Source: a virus. From it: a stretch of 48,689 nt of DNA. The stretch is taken from the IMG/VR virus record IMGVR_UViG_3300021141_000015, positions 1 through 48,689 of that record, one strand, 5' to 3'. A model generated the notes under the pieces. That model had not been told where the DNA came from, ran no database searches, and saw only the letters and a program-made list of their open reading frames with translations. The position numbers and the translations under genes are program-made. This document shows positions 27,441 to 35,701 of the stretch, piece by piece (position 1 is the first letter of the stretch; every line of letters begins with the position of its first letter).

Positions 27441-28235
27441 TTAGTTACCAAATGCGTGGGAACCAGGAGCACCAGGGCGTCTTGCTTTGACTTTCATATT
27501 GCCTTGATCGGATTTACCGCCATGGCCTTTCTTAGGATTAACGAGAGCGTGTCCGTAATCTCCGTCTTCGCCAACTTCATCGGTGTATTTGCCATCACCG
27601 CCGCCAGAACTAGTAGGAAGATTGCCGACTTTTTGACTGCCTTTATTGGTAAGTTTAGAGACACCATCAGGGGCTTTTTGGAACTCAACGCCTTCAGGGA
27701 AGGGGGACTTCATGCCCTCATCTTCTCCCATATCTTCGCCTTCTCCCGTATCTTCTTCGCCACCGAGCATTCCCTCGAGGGCATCGTAAAGTTGTTGAGC
27801 AATATCGCGAGGTAACGTAAGAGTAACTTCATCGCCTTCGCCGCCCATATCAGCGCCTTCAGCGTCAAAGTCTTCTCCGGTCTCGAGGCCGAGAGCGGCG
27901 TTATCGTCATCCATTACTTCTTCATAGAGCCTATCAAATAAGTTATTTCTCATACCTGTATTTATGCTTTCTTTTGCCATTTTAACGGTTTTTTTAGCAT
28001 TTTTTACATTTTTAACGCTTTTAGACTTCTGTTTGGGCTCTTCCATAGGTTTTTCAATCCCCTTTACCTTATCAGGACCTTTTTCCTTTTTGCCGAGACC
28101 AGTAAAGCCCCCTTTGGCGCTTTTCTTGCCACCTTTTGCACCTGGGAGGCTCTGATCTCCTGGGCCCTTTTTGGCCTCAGTTAAGAAAGTGCTTTGAAAT
28201 GCTTTATAAATACCTGCGATATCGTTATGATTCAT
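27441..28235 (-). CDS. Low-complexity acidic/Gly/Lys-rich late protein
   Basis: Start at 28235 (MNHNDIAGIYKAFQSTFLTE), 264 residues. The first third is Lys/Gly-rich (KGGKKSAKGGFTGLGKKEK), the middle has a short helical region (LFDRLYEEVMDDDNAA, LPRDIAQQLYDALEGMLGG), and the rest is Gly/Asp/Glu-rich. Late promoter with ATG at the predicted +1. The composition could suit a disordered head-interior or scaffold protein; not recognised. Confidence 0.65.
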   Translation of the reverse strand: MNHNDIAGIYKAFQSTFLTEAKKGPGDQSLPGAKGGKKSAKGGFTGLGKKEKGPDKVKGIEKPMEEPKQKSKSVKNVKNAKKTVKMAKESINTGMRNNLFDRLYEEVMDDDNAALGLETGEDFDAEGADMGGEGDEVTLTLPRDIAQQLYDALEGMLGGEEDTGEGEDMGEDEGMKSPFPEGVEFQKAPDGVSKLTNKGSQKVGNLPTSSGGGDGKYTDEVGEDGDYGHALVNPKKGHGGKSDQGNMKVKARRPGAPGSHAFGN

Positions 28236-28240
28236 ATTTT

Positions 28241-28247
28241 TATTTAT
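28241..28247 (-). promoter_or_regulatory. Late promoter, leaderless type
   Basis: ATAAATA, five bases (AAAAT), ATG of 27441-28235. It diverges from the plus-strand late promoter at 28288. Confidence 0.65.
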
Positions 28248-28287
28248 GATAGTTGCGCTATTTTCCAATAAAAAATAAAAAAACAAC

Positions 28288-28294
28288 ATAAATA
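28288..28294 (+). promoter_or_regulatory. Late promoter, leaderless type
   Basis: ATAAATA, five bases (ATAGC), ATG of 28300-28674. Confidence 0.65.
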
Positions 28295-28299
28295 ATAGC

Positions 28300-28674
28300 A
28301 TGGCAACATTTACAAACAACTCTCTCAACGTTACTCTTCCGGAACCGGACTTACTTTTAACCGAACTTGCAACTCACGTGGATTTTGTCAGCGCTGGGAC
28401 AGTCGAAGGTAAAAACGTTCTCGGTGTAGCGTATAATAAACTTAACACTCTCGACGGAACAATGGTATCCCTAAGCGCCTCAAGTGGTGTAAAATTTCGC
28501 GTCGACCGGGCATACAATACTCGGGAGATGGGAATCATACTTGAAGATAGAAGTTTATGCTTATTCAACGCTGCTACTGCAAGAGGCGAAACAAGCCGTC
28601 AAAGCCTTACTGCTAGCTCTTTCGAACATAGCTATGAAGAGCTTCGCCGTCTTAAAACGCTTGGATATATCTAA
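28300..28674 (+). CDS. Hypothetical late protein
   Basis: A 124-residue protein (MATFTNNSLNVTLPEPDLLL). Beta-rich first half, Arg-rich second half (SFEHSYEELRRLKTLGYI). First plus-strand gene, converging on the terminase gene with a four-base overlap. A virion role is inferred from promoter type. Confidence 0.6.
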   Translation: MATFTNNSLNVTLPEPDLLLTELATHVDFVSAGTVEGKNVLGVAYNKLNTLDGTMVSLSASSGVKFRVDRAYNTREMGIILEDRSLCLFNAATARGETSRQSLTASSFEHSYEELRRLKTLGYI

Positions 28675-30350
28675 GCTCCGAGTAGCGACCAACCCATAGA
28701 TTCGAGATCACTCATATCAGTTTCCTCGATACTATCATTGAAAACAACGGGCATGCCAATATGCTCGTTGTTTTTGTCTGATAAGGTGTATATCGAGTTC
28801 GGGTTGGAAAAATATTTTAAACCATATTCTAATGGCTTTATAACCCTTGGCTTACCATTCAAATCACTCTCTACTATTTCAAAGTATTTGATAACTATAT
28901 CGTTATGAAGTATCATAAGAGCCCATGACATGGACATAACTCTATCATCATGATGACCAGACTCAGCAGCCCAACTCTTATTAGGCTTTCGAACGAAATG
29001 CTTAAACTCGCTTAAGCAATCCTTACTGTATATTCTCAATGAATCCAAATCATTCATCCAATATCTCATGTTAGTGATAGCTTGATACTTGGTGTTAGTA
29101 TGCGAAATCATTCCGAGTTGCTCTCTGGATCTATTTGCTTTTCCCGCTCCATAAGATACTATATTTTCGTAGTGCTCTTCATTTACGAGTTTATCAATGA
29201 TTTGAGCTCCAGGGCCATTTCTTTCTATAAGCGCGAGCGGATTGCCATAATGAGATAGAACCTCTTTCACTTTAGTTATAAAGTTATAAGGAGATACATC
29301 GTTAGCAGCATACTCAGCTACTTGTTCAATACTTTGTAAATCTGTAATATCAATAACTTGTATAACAGAAAAATCCTGGCCAATGCCTTCTGCGATATCA
29401 ATACCCGCAACATACACCCGCTCAGGGTCTGGAGACTTATAGACTTTATATGCTCCGTCATCAAGAACTAAATCTGGATCACATAGGCGCATTTTAAACT
29501 GCTCGAACTGTTCATAGTTAATAGCAGACTGACCCGCAGAGTGGAACTGAAGTTCAAACTCTTGTGCCCATAAGTCTTCACTCTCAAGGGACGCTTTAGT
29601 TATTCTCGCCCACTCGGCATCTCTACCAGGTATCTCTGACCAATGTATTCTCAATGGCGCCCATCCATTCTCTCCTTTCTCTGCTCCAGACCATAACTGA
29701 TAGAATAAGTTATCAGTACCGTTAGGTGTTGATGCTATAAGGATTTTAGACTTCTTAGACGCAGAGATAATAGGGTAAACAGCGGCCCAGAACTCCTTCA
29801 TAAGGTGAGCTTCGATGTGCGCAAGCTCATCCAGGATTAGCAAATCGCAAGAACTACCTCGACCAGCAGAACTCGTTGTAGTTGTAATACCTATTCGAGA
29901 ACCATTCTCGAACTCGGCAGATGTTTTACCGTATTCCTTTACAGCAGGCTTTAGCCAGTTTGGAAGCTCTTCATACGCTAATCGGATTCTTCTAAATATT
30001 TCTATAGCAGTAGCCTCTTTGTTAGCGACGAGTAGTATTCTCTGATCCTGCTTAAAGCAAGCAATCCATAGAGCAAATATAGTCATTAAGGTCGATTTAC
30101 CAACCTGCCTAGATGCGCATGTTATTGTAAATCTATTAGCCTCAAAGAGTCTCAACGCTTTTTTTTGGCACTCGTGTAGTTTAATCTTGCGCCTTCCCTC
30201 CCCTGGCTCGATAATAAAGAAGAAGTTCTCAGCAAAGTATACTATATTCTTACTGGCTTTTTTAAGAGCGGCTATTTGCTCCGGAGTATACTCGAACTTG
30301 GCCCCTCGCCTCGGAAGGTTGGGGTTGTTCATGTAGAACTGATCTTCCAT
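28671..30350 (-). CDS. Terminase large subunit (T4 gp17-like)
   Basis: A 559-residue packaging motor ATPase-nuclease. Walker A SRQVGKST at 80-87, Walker B LLILDE at 170-175, followed by a coupling segment (IASTPNGTDN). The nuclease domain shows GIDIAEGIGQDFSV near residue 318 and a late HHDDRVMSMSWAL. These match T4 gp17 and phage terminases that package DNA into the prohead. Complete by length. It is on the minus strand in the middle of plus-strand tail genes. Confidence 0.95.
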   Translation of the reverse strand: MEDQFYMNNPNLPRRGAKFEYTPEQIAALKKASKNIVYFAENFFFIIEPGEGRRKIKLHECQKKALRLFEANRFTITCASRQVGKSTLMTIFALWIACFKQDQRILLVANKEATAIEIFRRIRLAYEELPNWLKPAVKEYGKTSAEFENGSRIGITTTTSSAGRGSSCDLLILDELAHIEAHLMKEFWAAVYPIISASKKSKILIASTPNGTDNLFYQLWSGAEKGENGWAPLRIHWSEIPGRDAEWARITKASLESEDLWAQEFELQFHSAGQSAINYEQFEQFKMRLCDPDLVLDDGAYKVYKSPDPERVYVAGIDIAEGIGQDFSVIQVIDITDLQSIEQVAEYAANDVSPYNFITKVKEVLSHYGNPLALIERNGPGAQIIDKLVNEEHYENIVSYGAGKANRSREQLGMISHTNTKYQAITNMRYWMNDLDSLRIYSKDCLSEFKHFVRKPNKSWAAESGHHDDRVMSMSWALMILHNDIVIKYFEIVESDLNGKPRVIKPLEYGLKYFSNPNSIYTLSDKNNEHIGMPVVFNDSIEETDMSDLESMGWSLLGA

Positions 30351-30357
30351 ATTTTTT

Positions 30358-30364
30358 TATTTAC
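30358..30364 (-). promoter_or_regulatory. Late promoter
   Basis: GTAAATA, seven bases, ATG of the large terminase. The spacing is two bases longer than the common five. Confidence 0.55.
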
Positions 30365-31734
30365 ACTCTATCCTTTATACTCTCAATTCCGAAATCAGTA
30401 TATTTTTTGTATTTATATACCTCTTCTCGCGGAACCATCTTCGCTTGTGATTCTGCGTTTATAAATGTAGATAACTTAGCAAAGTAATTTTTATCCCCTT
30501 TTTCAGGTCTTTCAGATTCTGGCACATCTTTAAAGGTATTAAAATAAGCTAAATTATAAAAAGTGTAATTTACGTCATTACTGTAATCGATGCTGTCTCC
30601 GTATTGATCTGTAATACCTATTTGCTCTATTTTACTGTCTCTGTATGTTATCCAATACATGCGTCTAATATCTGCGTTTTGTAATATATACATTTTACGT
30701 TTAAATGACGGGGTATCAGAATAGCGAATCTTTATAAGAGGACCATAGGGATTTTCCTCCATGAAAGTGTTTGTGTTTATTATAGACTTTACAAATCCTT
30801 TCTCGCCCTCTTCCCGGCTTGTGACAAATATATGATCACTATCGACCTCAATAATATCAGAATGCGCGCGGAATCGGTCAATCTCCTCGAGAGTCTCATT
30901 ACTTAAATACTTTTCGTATTCTGTATTTTTTACAGCCTTATACAGTATATAGTTTAAATAGTAAAATTTAGCATCTTCATTCAACCCGACATCATTTTTG
31001 TCCATAAACTGACCGGATTTATAGTGAAACTGATATTTCTCTTCTGGGTCATTTTTATTAATAAAAATAATAAGCTGGTCTTGTTCGGCGTAGTTTTGAT
31101 AGTAGTCGAGGCCCGGGGCAGCGGTACACCAATCAGTGCCCTTGCCAAGAGCGCAAGCAGCTCCTTGGGTTTGCGGGAGGTAAATTTCCCACGTATTATT
31201 ATCATAAACCTTTAACTGACCTTCTCCTTTGGTAGATTTTTCTGTTTTTTGTGCGAGATATTCTCTATAGCTCGGAGCTATCTCTTCTATAGATTTTACA
31301 AATTCTTCAAAACTACCATATTGCTCAATTGCTTTTTTTGGAAGTAATCTATCCATCTTTTGTTGTTTAATCTGATAAAAAAGTTCGAGTTGTTTTTTTA
31401 ACATATCAGCGCCGCGGCCTTCCCGGCCCCAATAGTCGGAAGGTTTTCTAATAAAAGAGCGATTTTCAGGGTAGTCTGGATTATCCTTTACAATCCGAGT
31501 TATTATCCAGTTTAATGCGTTTGCTTTATCCTTCTCTGGAATATCGCCCGGCACACTTTTTATAATAGTAGATTTAAGCGACGTGTAGGAGGCCTTCTTA
31601 AGGGGAGACATATCTTCAATTGATTCTTTACCAGTAATCAATCTCATAAATTTGGAATCATCCATGCGCTTTAGAGTTTCATCATATGAAAGCTCTAAAA
31701 GTAGGAATTTATATGTTTCATAGAACGTCTCCAT
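30361..31734 (-). CDS. Conserved phage protein with WCTA motif, unknown function
   Basis: Start at 31734 (METFYETYKFLLLELSYDET), 457 residues. The centre (about 205-250) has GACALGKGTDWCTAAPG, QLIIFINKNDPEEKYQF and SGQFMDKNDVG, a pattern I have seen in proteins of large phages, without known function. The N-terminal third is helical, the C-terminal part beta-rich with repeated strand segments. It sits between terminase and tail-tube-like genes, so a late or virion role is plausible. Confidence 0.65.
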   Translation of the reverse strand: METFYETYKFLLLELSYDETLKRMDDSKFMRLITGKESIEDMSPLKKASYTSLKSTIIKSVPGDIPEKDKANALNWIITRIVKDNPDYPENRSFIRKPSDYWGREGRGADMLKKQLELFYQIKQQKMDRLLPKKAIEQYGSFEEFVKSIEEIAPSYREYLAQKTEKSTKGEGQLKVYDNNTWEIYLPQTQGAACALGKGTDWCTAAPGLDYYQNYAEQDQLIIFINKNDPEEKYQFHYKSGQFMDKNDVGLNEDAKFYYLNYILYKAVKNTEYEKYLSNETLEEIDRFRAHSDIIEVDSDHIFVTSREEGEKGFVKSIINTNTFMEENPYGPLIKIRYSDTPSFKRKMYILQNADIRRMYWITYRDSKIEQIGITDQYGDSIDYSNDVNYTFYNLAYFNTFKDVPESERPEKGDKNYFAKLSTFINAESQAKMVPREEVYKYKKYTDFGIESIKDRV

Positions 31735-31743
31735 ATTTTTCAA

Positions 31744-31750
31744 ATAAATA
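31744..31750 (+). promoter_or_regulatory. Late promoter, leaderless type
   Basis: ATAAATA, five bases (TATTT), ATG of 31756-32355. The opposite strand carries ATAAATATATTTAT as well, facing the 30361-31734 gene. Confidence 0.6.
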
Positions 31751-31755
31751 TATTT

Positions 31756-32355
31756 ATGGCAATTAATCCAAATAACCAAGATTATATATCTTCACCCCTC
31801 AATAAGTCCCTTGCAGATAAGTTTTTAATGGTATTAAAATTGCCTGAAGCTTTAAAGCCTATCAATGAAAAGTTTAGACGTGATAATAAGTCTATACAAC
31901 TTGATACCCTGCAATTCTCCATTTGGGGGGCTGTAGTGCCTAAGATAAGTGTTCCTGCTGTAGATTTAAGATATATGGGCTCTAACTTTGTTATATCTTC
32001 CCATTCTTCTCCAATATGGGACCCTATAACAATTAAGTTTGAAGTAGACAACTTATGGTCTAACTACTGGGTAATATACCAATGGCTCAACCTAATGCGC
32101 AATGATAAAGCTGGTGTTATGGGAGGTATATCTGATAAGCAAAATTTAATCGATGGGGCCTCTCCTGTTAGAACCTATTCCTCTGATATGACAGTCTACG
32201 CTCTGGATGAGTATGAAGAGCCGCGCATAAAATGGACATACACTTATGCATTTCCTACAAATCTTGGAGAAATTACTTTTTCTGAAAGAGAAACTAAGCA
32301 AATTGAATGTAATTTTACGTTTCAATTCTCTCAATTATTCTGTGAACTTATATAA
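31756..32355 (+). CDS. Tail-tube-fold protein (gp19-like)
   Basis: A 199-residue protein. VPKISVPAVDLRYMGSNFVI, WDPITIKFEVDNLWSNYWVI and the end WTYTYAFPTNLGEITFSE followed by CNFTFQFSQL follow T4 gp19 (PVGFMNRKINVAG, DDWTVTVMNDE, LWPTNVGELQLDW, TFEVTLALDYW). Thus a tail tube subunit or a tube-related baseplate protein. Two other tube-like genes are at 36998 and 37615; which makes the main tube is open. Confidence 0.7.
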   Translation: MAINPNNQDYISSPLNKSLADKFLMVLKLPEALKPINEKFRRDNKSIQLDTLQFSIWGAVVPKISVPAVDLRYMGSNFVISSHSSPIWDPITIKFEVDNLWSNYWVIYQWLNLMRNDKAGVMGGISDKQNLIDGASPVRTYSSDMTVYALDEYEEPRIKWTYTYAFPTNLGEITFSERETKQIECNFTFQFSQLFCELI

Positions 32356-32414
32356 AGAAACTCGATTGATACAATAAATATACATTTTTTTTTTAAAAAA
32401 AATGCTTGAGTTCT

Positions 32415-32422
32415 TATAAATA
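32415..32422 (+). promoter_or_regulatory. Late promoter, full TATAAATA
   Basis: TATAAATA, six bases (GAATAT), ATG of the tail sheath gene. It equals the T4 late consensus. Confidence 0.75.
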
Positions 32423-32428
32423 GAATAT

Positions 32429-34783
32429 ATGAGAACAATACAATCCCCCGGAGTAGAGATCCGAGAATTTGATTTGACTAGTCGCTTGGCAACTTTCGCC
32501 GGCACCGATGTATTCGTCACTGGCTTTGCCGATAAAGGCCCTACCGACGAAGTCATTCGCCCTTCTAGTTTGAGAGAATTCGAGGCTATCTACGGCGTCC
32601 CTAAAACTGCTGCTGAACGATATTTTTATTATAGTGTTGACCCGCTTATAAGAGCTGGCGCGAACGTTTATGTTTCAAGAATGCCTTACGGGGCTAGCAC
32701 CGGCGAGGGGTTTGGCTCTTATTATGGTGCGCTTGTTTATCCGGTTGTTGCGGTTACTCAAGACAATACCGCTCTCTCTACAAACTTAAATCAAACTTCA
32801 GGCACTTACGTTCTCGGCCAGCCGAAAGCGTTCAGCCTTACAAAGAGCCAGTATCTTGCATGCTTAGATGGGACTGGATTTACCTGGAACGCGACCGGGC
32901 TAAGCGGCGTCGGGGAAAGTGTAATTATTAATGCTAGCAGCACCACGCTTAGCTCGAGCGTGAGCTTTAACAGTGTTAGCTCATTTGGTTGCGCTGGCCT
33001 TGTTATCCTCAATAAAGGCCAAACAACCGTTAATCCGAGATTTGAAGGATATTATGTTGGTATTGCTGATAATACCAACTTTAATCCTGCAACACCATAT
33101 AATTCTATTAGAAGCGTAAAAGTATTAACTACTTCTGCTGATAATACCGGCACATCTCTTAGCACTAATTTACCGGCTAATAGAATTAACTTTGCCCTTA
33201 GTGGCTCTAATACTTCTAGCGGAACGGTATCGGAAGTTATGGAGGGATTAGCTGGATTTGATATTTCTGATTCTAACTATAGCGATATACTTAACGTTGG
33301 AGTATTTAAATTGCGCCAATCAATATTTACCCCCGACACAATTAAGCTTGACTATGTTCTTGAAGATTCTGCTGCAGGATCTATAAGCTATGGACGACAA
33401 ATTGGCGATCCTAATGGCGGTTCCCCGCTTCCGTTCTTTATTGAAGATAGAATTAATCCAATATCGAGAAACGTTACAGTACTCGTGAATGATTATATCA
33501 ATAATAGAACTACTGGTAACACGGAAGGTCTTAATTCAAGCGGTATACCCTTAAAGAAAATACGGGTGTATAACAATAGTCTCGTCGAGACGTTAACTCC
33601 TTCCACGAGCGCATCCTTCGGTATTAACTCGGCATTGAAGAACAGCCTGTCCGGTCTTGGAGTTGCGGATAACTTAAACCCCATTGGTGCCTACTCGGAC
33701 GAGACATTTACCAACAAGGATCTCGGATCTATTCCGTTGAAACTTGATCGTATTCTCGACCTCGTTCGCAATGATGAGATATATAATATAGACGTTTCTG
33801 TTGAAGCTGGTCTTGGCACCATATATGCTGCTTCTAAAGCACTTGGAACTTCCACGTTTGATGATACTGCTACTGGGACTGGGCTCGCGGCCGGGCTCGC
33901 CGCTCTTCAAACTACCGGGACGTATTCTGCTCCAGCAGATCCTTCTGACCTTAGAGGAAGCTACAATACAATATTCTCCAAGTTTCAGACATTCGCCGAG
34001 CTTGAGCGTAAGGATCACCTCTTTATTGCTGACCCGCTTCGTCACATATTCGTAACTGGTAATAACAATAAAACTATTAAAGACTCTAGCAAGAACTGGT
34101 CGCAGCATATATTTAGCGCTCTCAGACATCAGTTCAGCCTCGCTAATAGCTCTTATGCTACTACCTATGCTAACTGGGCAAGAGTGAACGATAAGTTCTC
34201 TGGTAGAGATATCTGGGTGCCGTTCTCTGGCATCGCAGCCTCTATTATGACTACTACCGATACTAATAACGATCCCTGGTGGGCCCCGGCCGGATTTACT
34301 AGAGGCCGGGTATTCGGTGTTAACGATATTGCTGTTGAGCCTAATCAAAAGCAAAGAGATGATCTTTATAAGTTCTCTCTTAACCCGATTACAGCGTTCA
34401 GAGAAGGTATTACCGTATTCGGTCAAAAGACCCTACAAAAAATGCCCGGCGCGTTTGATAGAATCAATGTACGTAGATTGTTCTTGTATCTTGAAAAGGT
34501 TACAAAAGCTACTTGTCGTTATTACGTCTTCGAACCCAACTCCATCTTTACTCGCACCCGTGTTAAGGATGATCTTAGACCTCTATTTGAGAGAGCTAAG
34601 AACAACGAAGGTGTTTACGATTATATCATTGTATGTGATGAAAGAAATAACACTCCTGATGTTATTGATCAAAACGAACTTATTATCGATATATATCTCA
34701 AGCCAGTTAGAGCTGCTGAGTTCATCTTAGTGAACTTCTACGCGAGCAGAACTGGAGCCGACTTCCAAGAGTTAATTGGGTAA
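32429..34783 (+). CDS. Tail sheath protein (T4 gp18-like)
   Basis: A 784-residue protein that forms the contractile sheath. The N-terminus SPGVEIREFDLT is the family signature, followed by VTGFADKGPTDEVIRPSS and EAIYGVPKTAAERYFY. The C-terminal domain has NPITAFREGITVFGQKTLQK, then VRRLFLYLEKVTKA, typical of the conserved sheath core. The central 450 residues are a Ser/Thr/Asn-rich insertion that is likely surface exposed. Longer than T4 gp18. Ends at a strong terminator. Confidence 0.95.
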   Translation: MRTIQSPGVEIREFDLTSRLATFAGTDVFVTGFADKGPTDEVIRPSSLREFEAIYGVPKTAAERYFYYSVDPLIRAGANVYVSRMPYGASTGEGFGSYYGALVYPVVAVTQDNTALSTNLNQTSGTYVLGQPKAFSLTKSQYLACLDGTGFTWNATGLSGVGESVIINASSTTLSSSVSFNSVSSFGCAGLVILNKGQTTVNPRFEGYYVGIADNTNFNPATPYNSIRSVKVLTTSADNTGTSLSTNLPANRINFALSGSNTSSGTVSEVMEGLAGFDISDSNYSDILNVGVFKLRQSIFTPDTIKLDYVLEDSAAGSISYGRQIGDPNGGSPLPFFIEDRINPISRNVTVLVNDYINNRTTGNTEGLNSSGIPLKKIRVYNNSLVETLTPSTSASFGINSALKNSLSGLGVADNLNPIGAYSDETFTNKDLGSIPLKLDRILDLVRNDEIYNIDVSVEAGLGTIYAASKALGTSTFDDTATGTGLAAGLAALQTTGTYSAPADPSDLRGSYNTIFSKFQTFAELERKDHLFIADPLRHIFVTGNNNKTIKDSSKNWSQHIFSALRHQFSLANSSYATTYANWARVNDKFSGRDIWVPFSGIAASIMTTTDTNNDPWWAPAGFTRGRVFGVNDIAVEPNQKQRDDLYKFSLNPITAFREGITVFGQKTLQKMPGAFDRINVRRLFLYLEKVTKATCRYYVFEPNSIFTRTRVKDDLRPLFERAKNNEGVYDYIIVCDERNNTPDVIDQNELIIDIYLKPVRAAEFILVNFYASRTGADFQELIG

Positions 34784-34793
34784 GCTCTCAACT

Positions 34794-34827
34794 AAAAAGC
34801 CGGCTAAGTTCGCTTAGCCGGCTTTTT
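34794..34827. terminator. Bidirectional terminator between sheath and rlpA-like genes
   Basis: A perfect stem AAGCCGGCTAAG/CTTAGCCGGCTT with loop TTCG (a stable tetraloop) and A/T runs on both sides. It separates converging transcripts. Confidence 0.95.
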
Positions 34828-34853
34828 TATGTTTAAAGCTAAAGTATAATATA

Positions 34854-35222
34854 TTATTCTATAATCTCAATATTACACTTGGCAATGCCGCGCCCGATAA
34901 TTTGCAAGTCTCTCGCAGCGGCCTGAGATACATCTAATACTCTTCCAGCAATATAAGGCCCTCTATCAGTAATAACTACTGTAGTTTGTAGATCTGGATT
35001 ATCTGCTCGAGAAACTTTTACTTTTGTATTAAAAGGTAAAGTCTTATGAGCAGCAGTTCTTAGAGAGTCATTCAGAGGTATGCCCGATGCTGTTGTTGTA
35101 GAGTTCGTTCTGGTTGAATAGTGCGAAACAATCCCGCTCTGATATAGAGTAGTTTTTACTTGCTCAGTCTGAACGCAGCTCGTGAGAGTTGCGAGGATTA
35201 GTGTGTATATTATCGTTTTCAT
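34854..35222 (-). CDS. RlpA-like lipoprotein (double-psi beta-barrel)
   Basis: A 122-residue protein. Signal peptide MKTIIYTLILATLTSC with lipobox Cys16. The mature part shows the RlpA pattern: SGIVSHYS, TTTASGIPLNDS, TAAHKTLPFNTKVKV, VVITDRGPYIAGRVLDVS and AAARDLQI. RlpA is an outer-membrane lipoprotein; in Pseudomonas it is a lytic transglycosylase acting on naked glycan strands. The SPOR domain of cellular RlpA is missing. Sits nine bases after the tmRNA 3' end. A wall-cutting or lysis role is inferred. Confidence 0.85.
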   Translation of the reverse strand: MKTIIYTLILATLTSCVQTEQVKTTLYQSGIVSHYSTRTNSTTTASGIPLNDSLRTAAHKTLPFNTKVKVSRADNPDLQTTVVITDRGPYIAGRVLDVSQAAARDLQIIGRGIAKCNIEIIE

Positions 35223-35230
35223 ATTTAAAA

Positions 35231-35674
35231 TGGTGGAGGTGAGGGGAGTCGAACCCCTGTCCAGTACAATTTAACAAAATAACTTTCTCCATACTTATCT
35301 AAATTCTGGGTTTCAATGACAACAGGTCCCAGCGGCTTTAGAAGCCTATGTTTTTATGTCTACCTCCCGCGGAAAAGGTCCGCGAGAACCTCACTTCTAT
35401 TTTATTATTGATATTCAGTGTGTCAATCATACTCATTGCTATACCCAAATACTTTAATGAGAATCCGTATTTGTTTTTTCACGCGGCAAGAAGAGCATCT
35501 TCTTCAACGTCAACGAGAAACTCGTCAGCATTGTTAAAGATATATTCAGCTTGCGCGAGAAGGTCTCCGTAATCTTCGTCGGCTGTTATTGTTTTTTAAT
35601 CACTTTTACGAGTTAGATCATTCTCGGTATGCTTATTATTCTCTCAATCTACTGTCGAAACCAAATACACCCCC
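35231..35674 (-). ncRNA. ssrA: tmRNA (ssrA) with long tag sequence
   Basis: The 5' end GGGGGTGTATTTGGTTTCGA and the 3' end AGGGGTTCGACTCCCCT, then CACCTCC-ACCA, are diagnostic of tmRNA; GGGGGTG pairs with CACCTCC (one G-U). CCA is encoded. A reading frame in the loop begins with likely resume codon GCC at 35583 (ADEDYGDLLAQ...) and ends ...VEEDALLAA-TGA at 35479, 34 residues, versus 10 in E. coli. The LAA end is the protease signal. Downstream lie stems such as CGCGGACC/TTTTCCGCGG. With SmpB it would free stalled ribosomes; no smpB is in the window. Confidence 0.93.
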
Positions 35675-35701
35675 CTTTCTATAGAAGTATATAGTATCTT
35701 T

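Noticed and set aside
33674-34426. Minus-strand frame of 250 codons
   Set aside because: Antisense shadow within the tail sheath gene, which has clear family motifs on the plus strand.
35348-35572. Plus-strand frame of 74 codons
   Set aside because: It lies wholly inside the tmRNA gene on the opposite strand and has no start signal.
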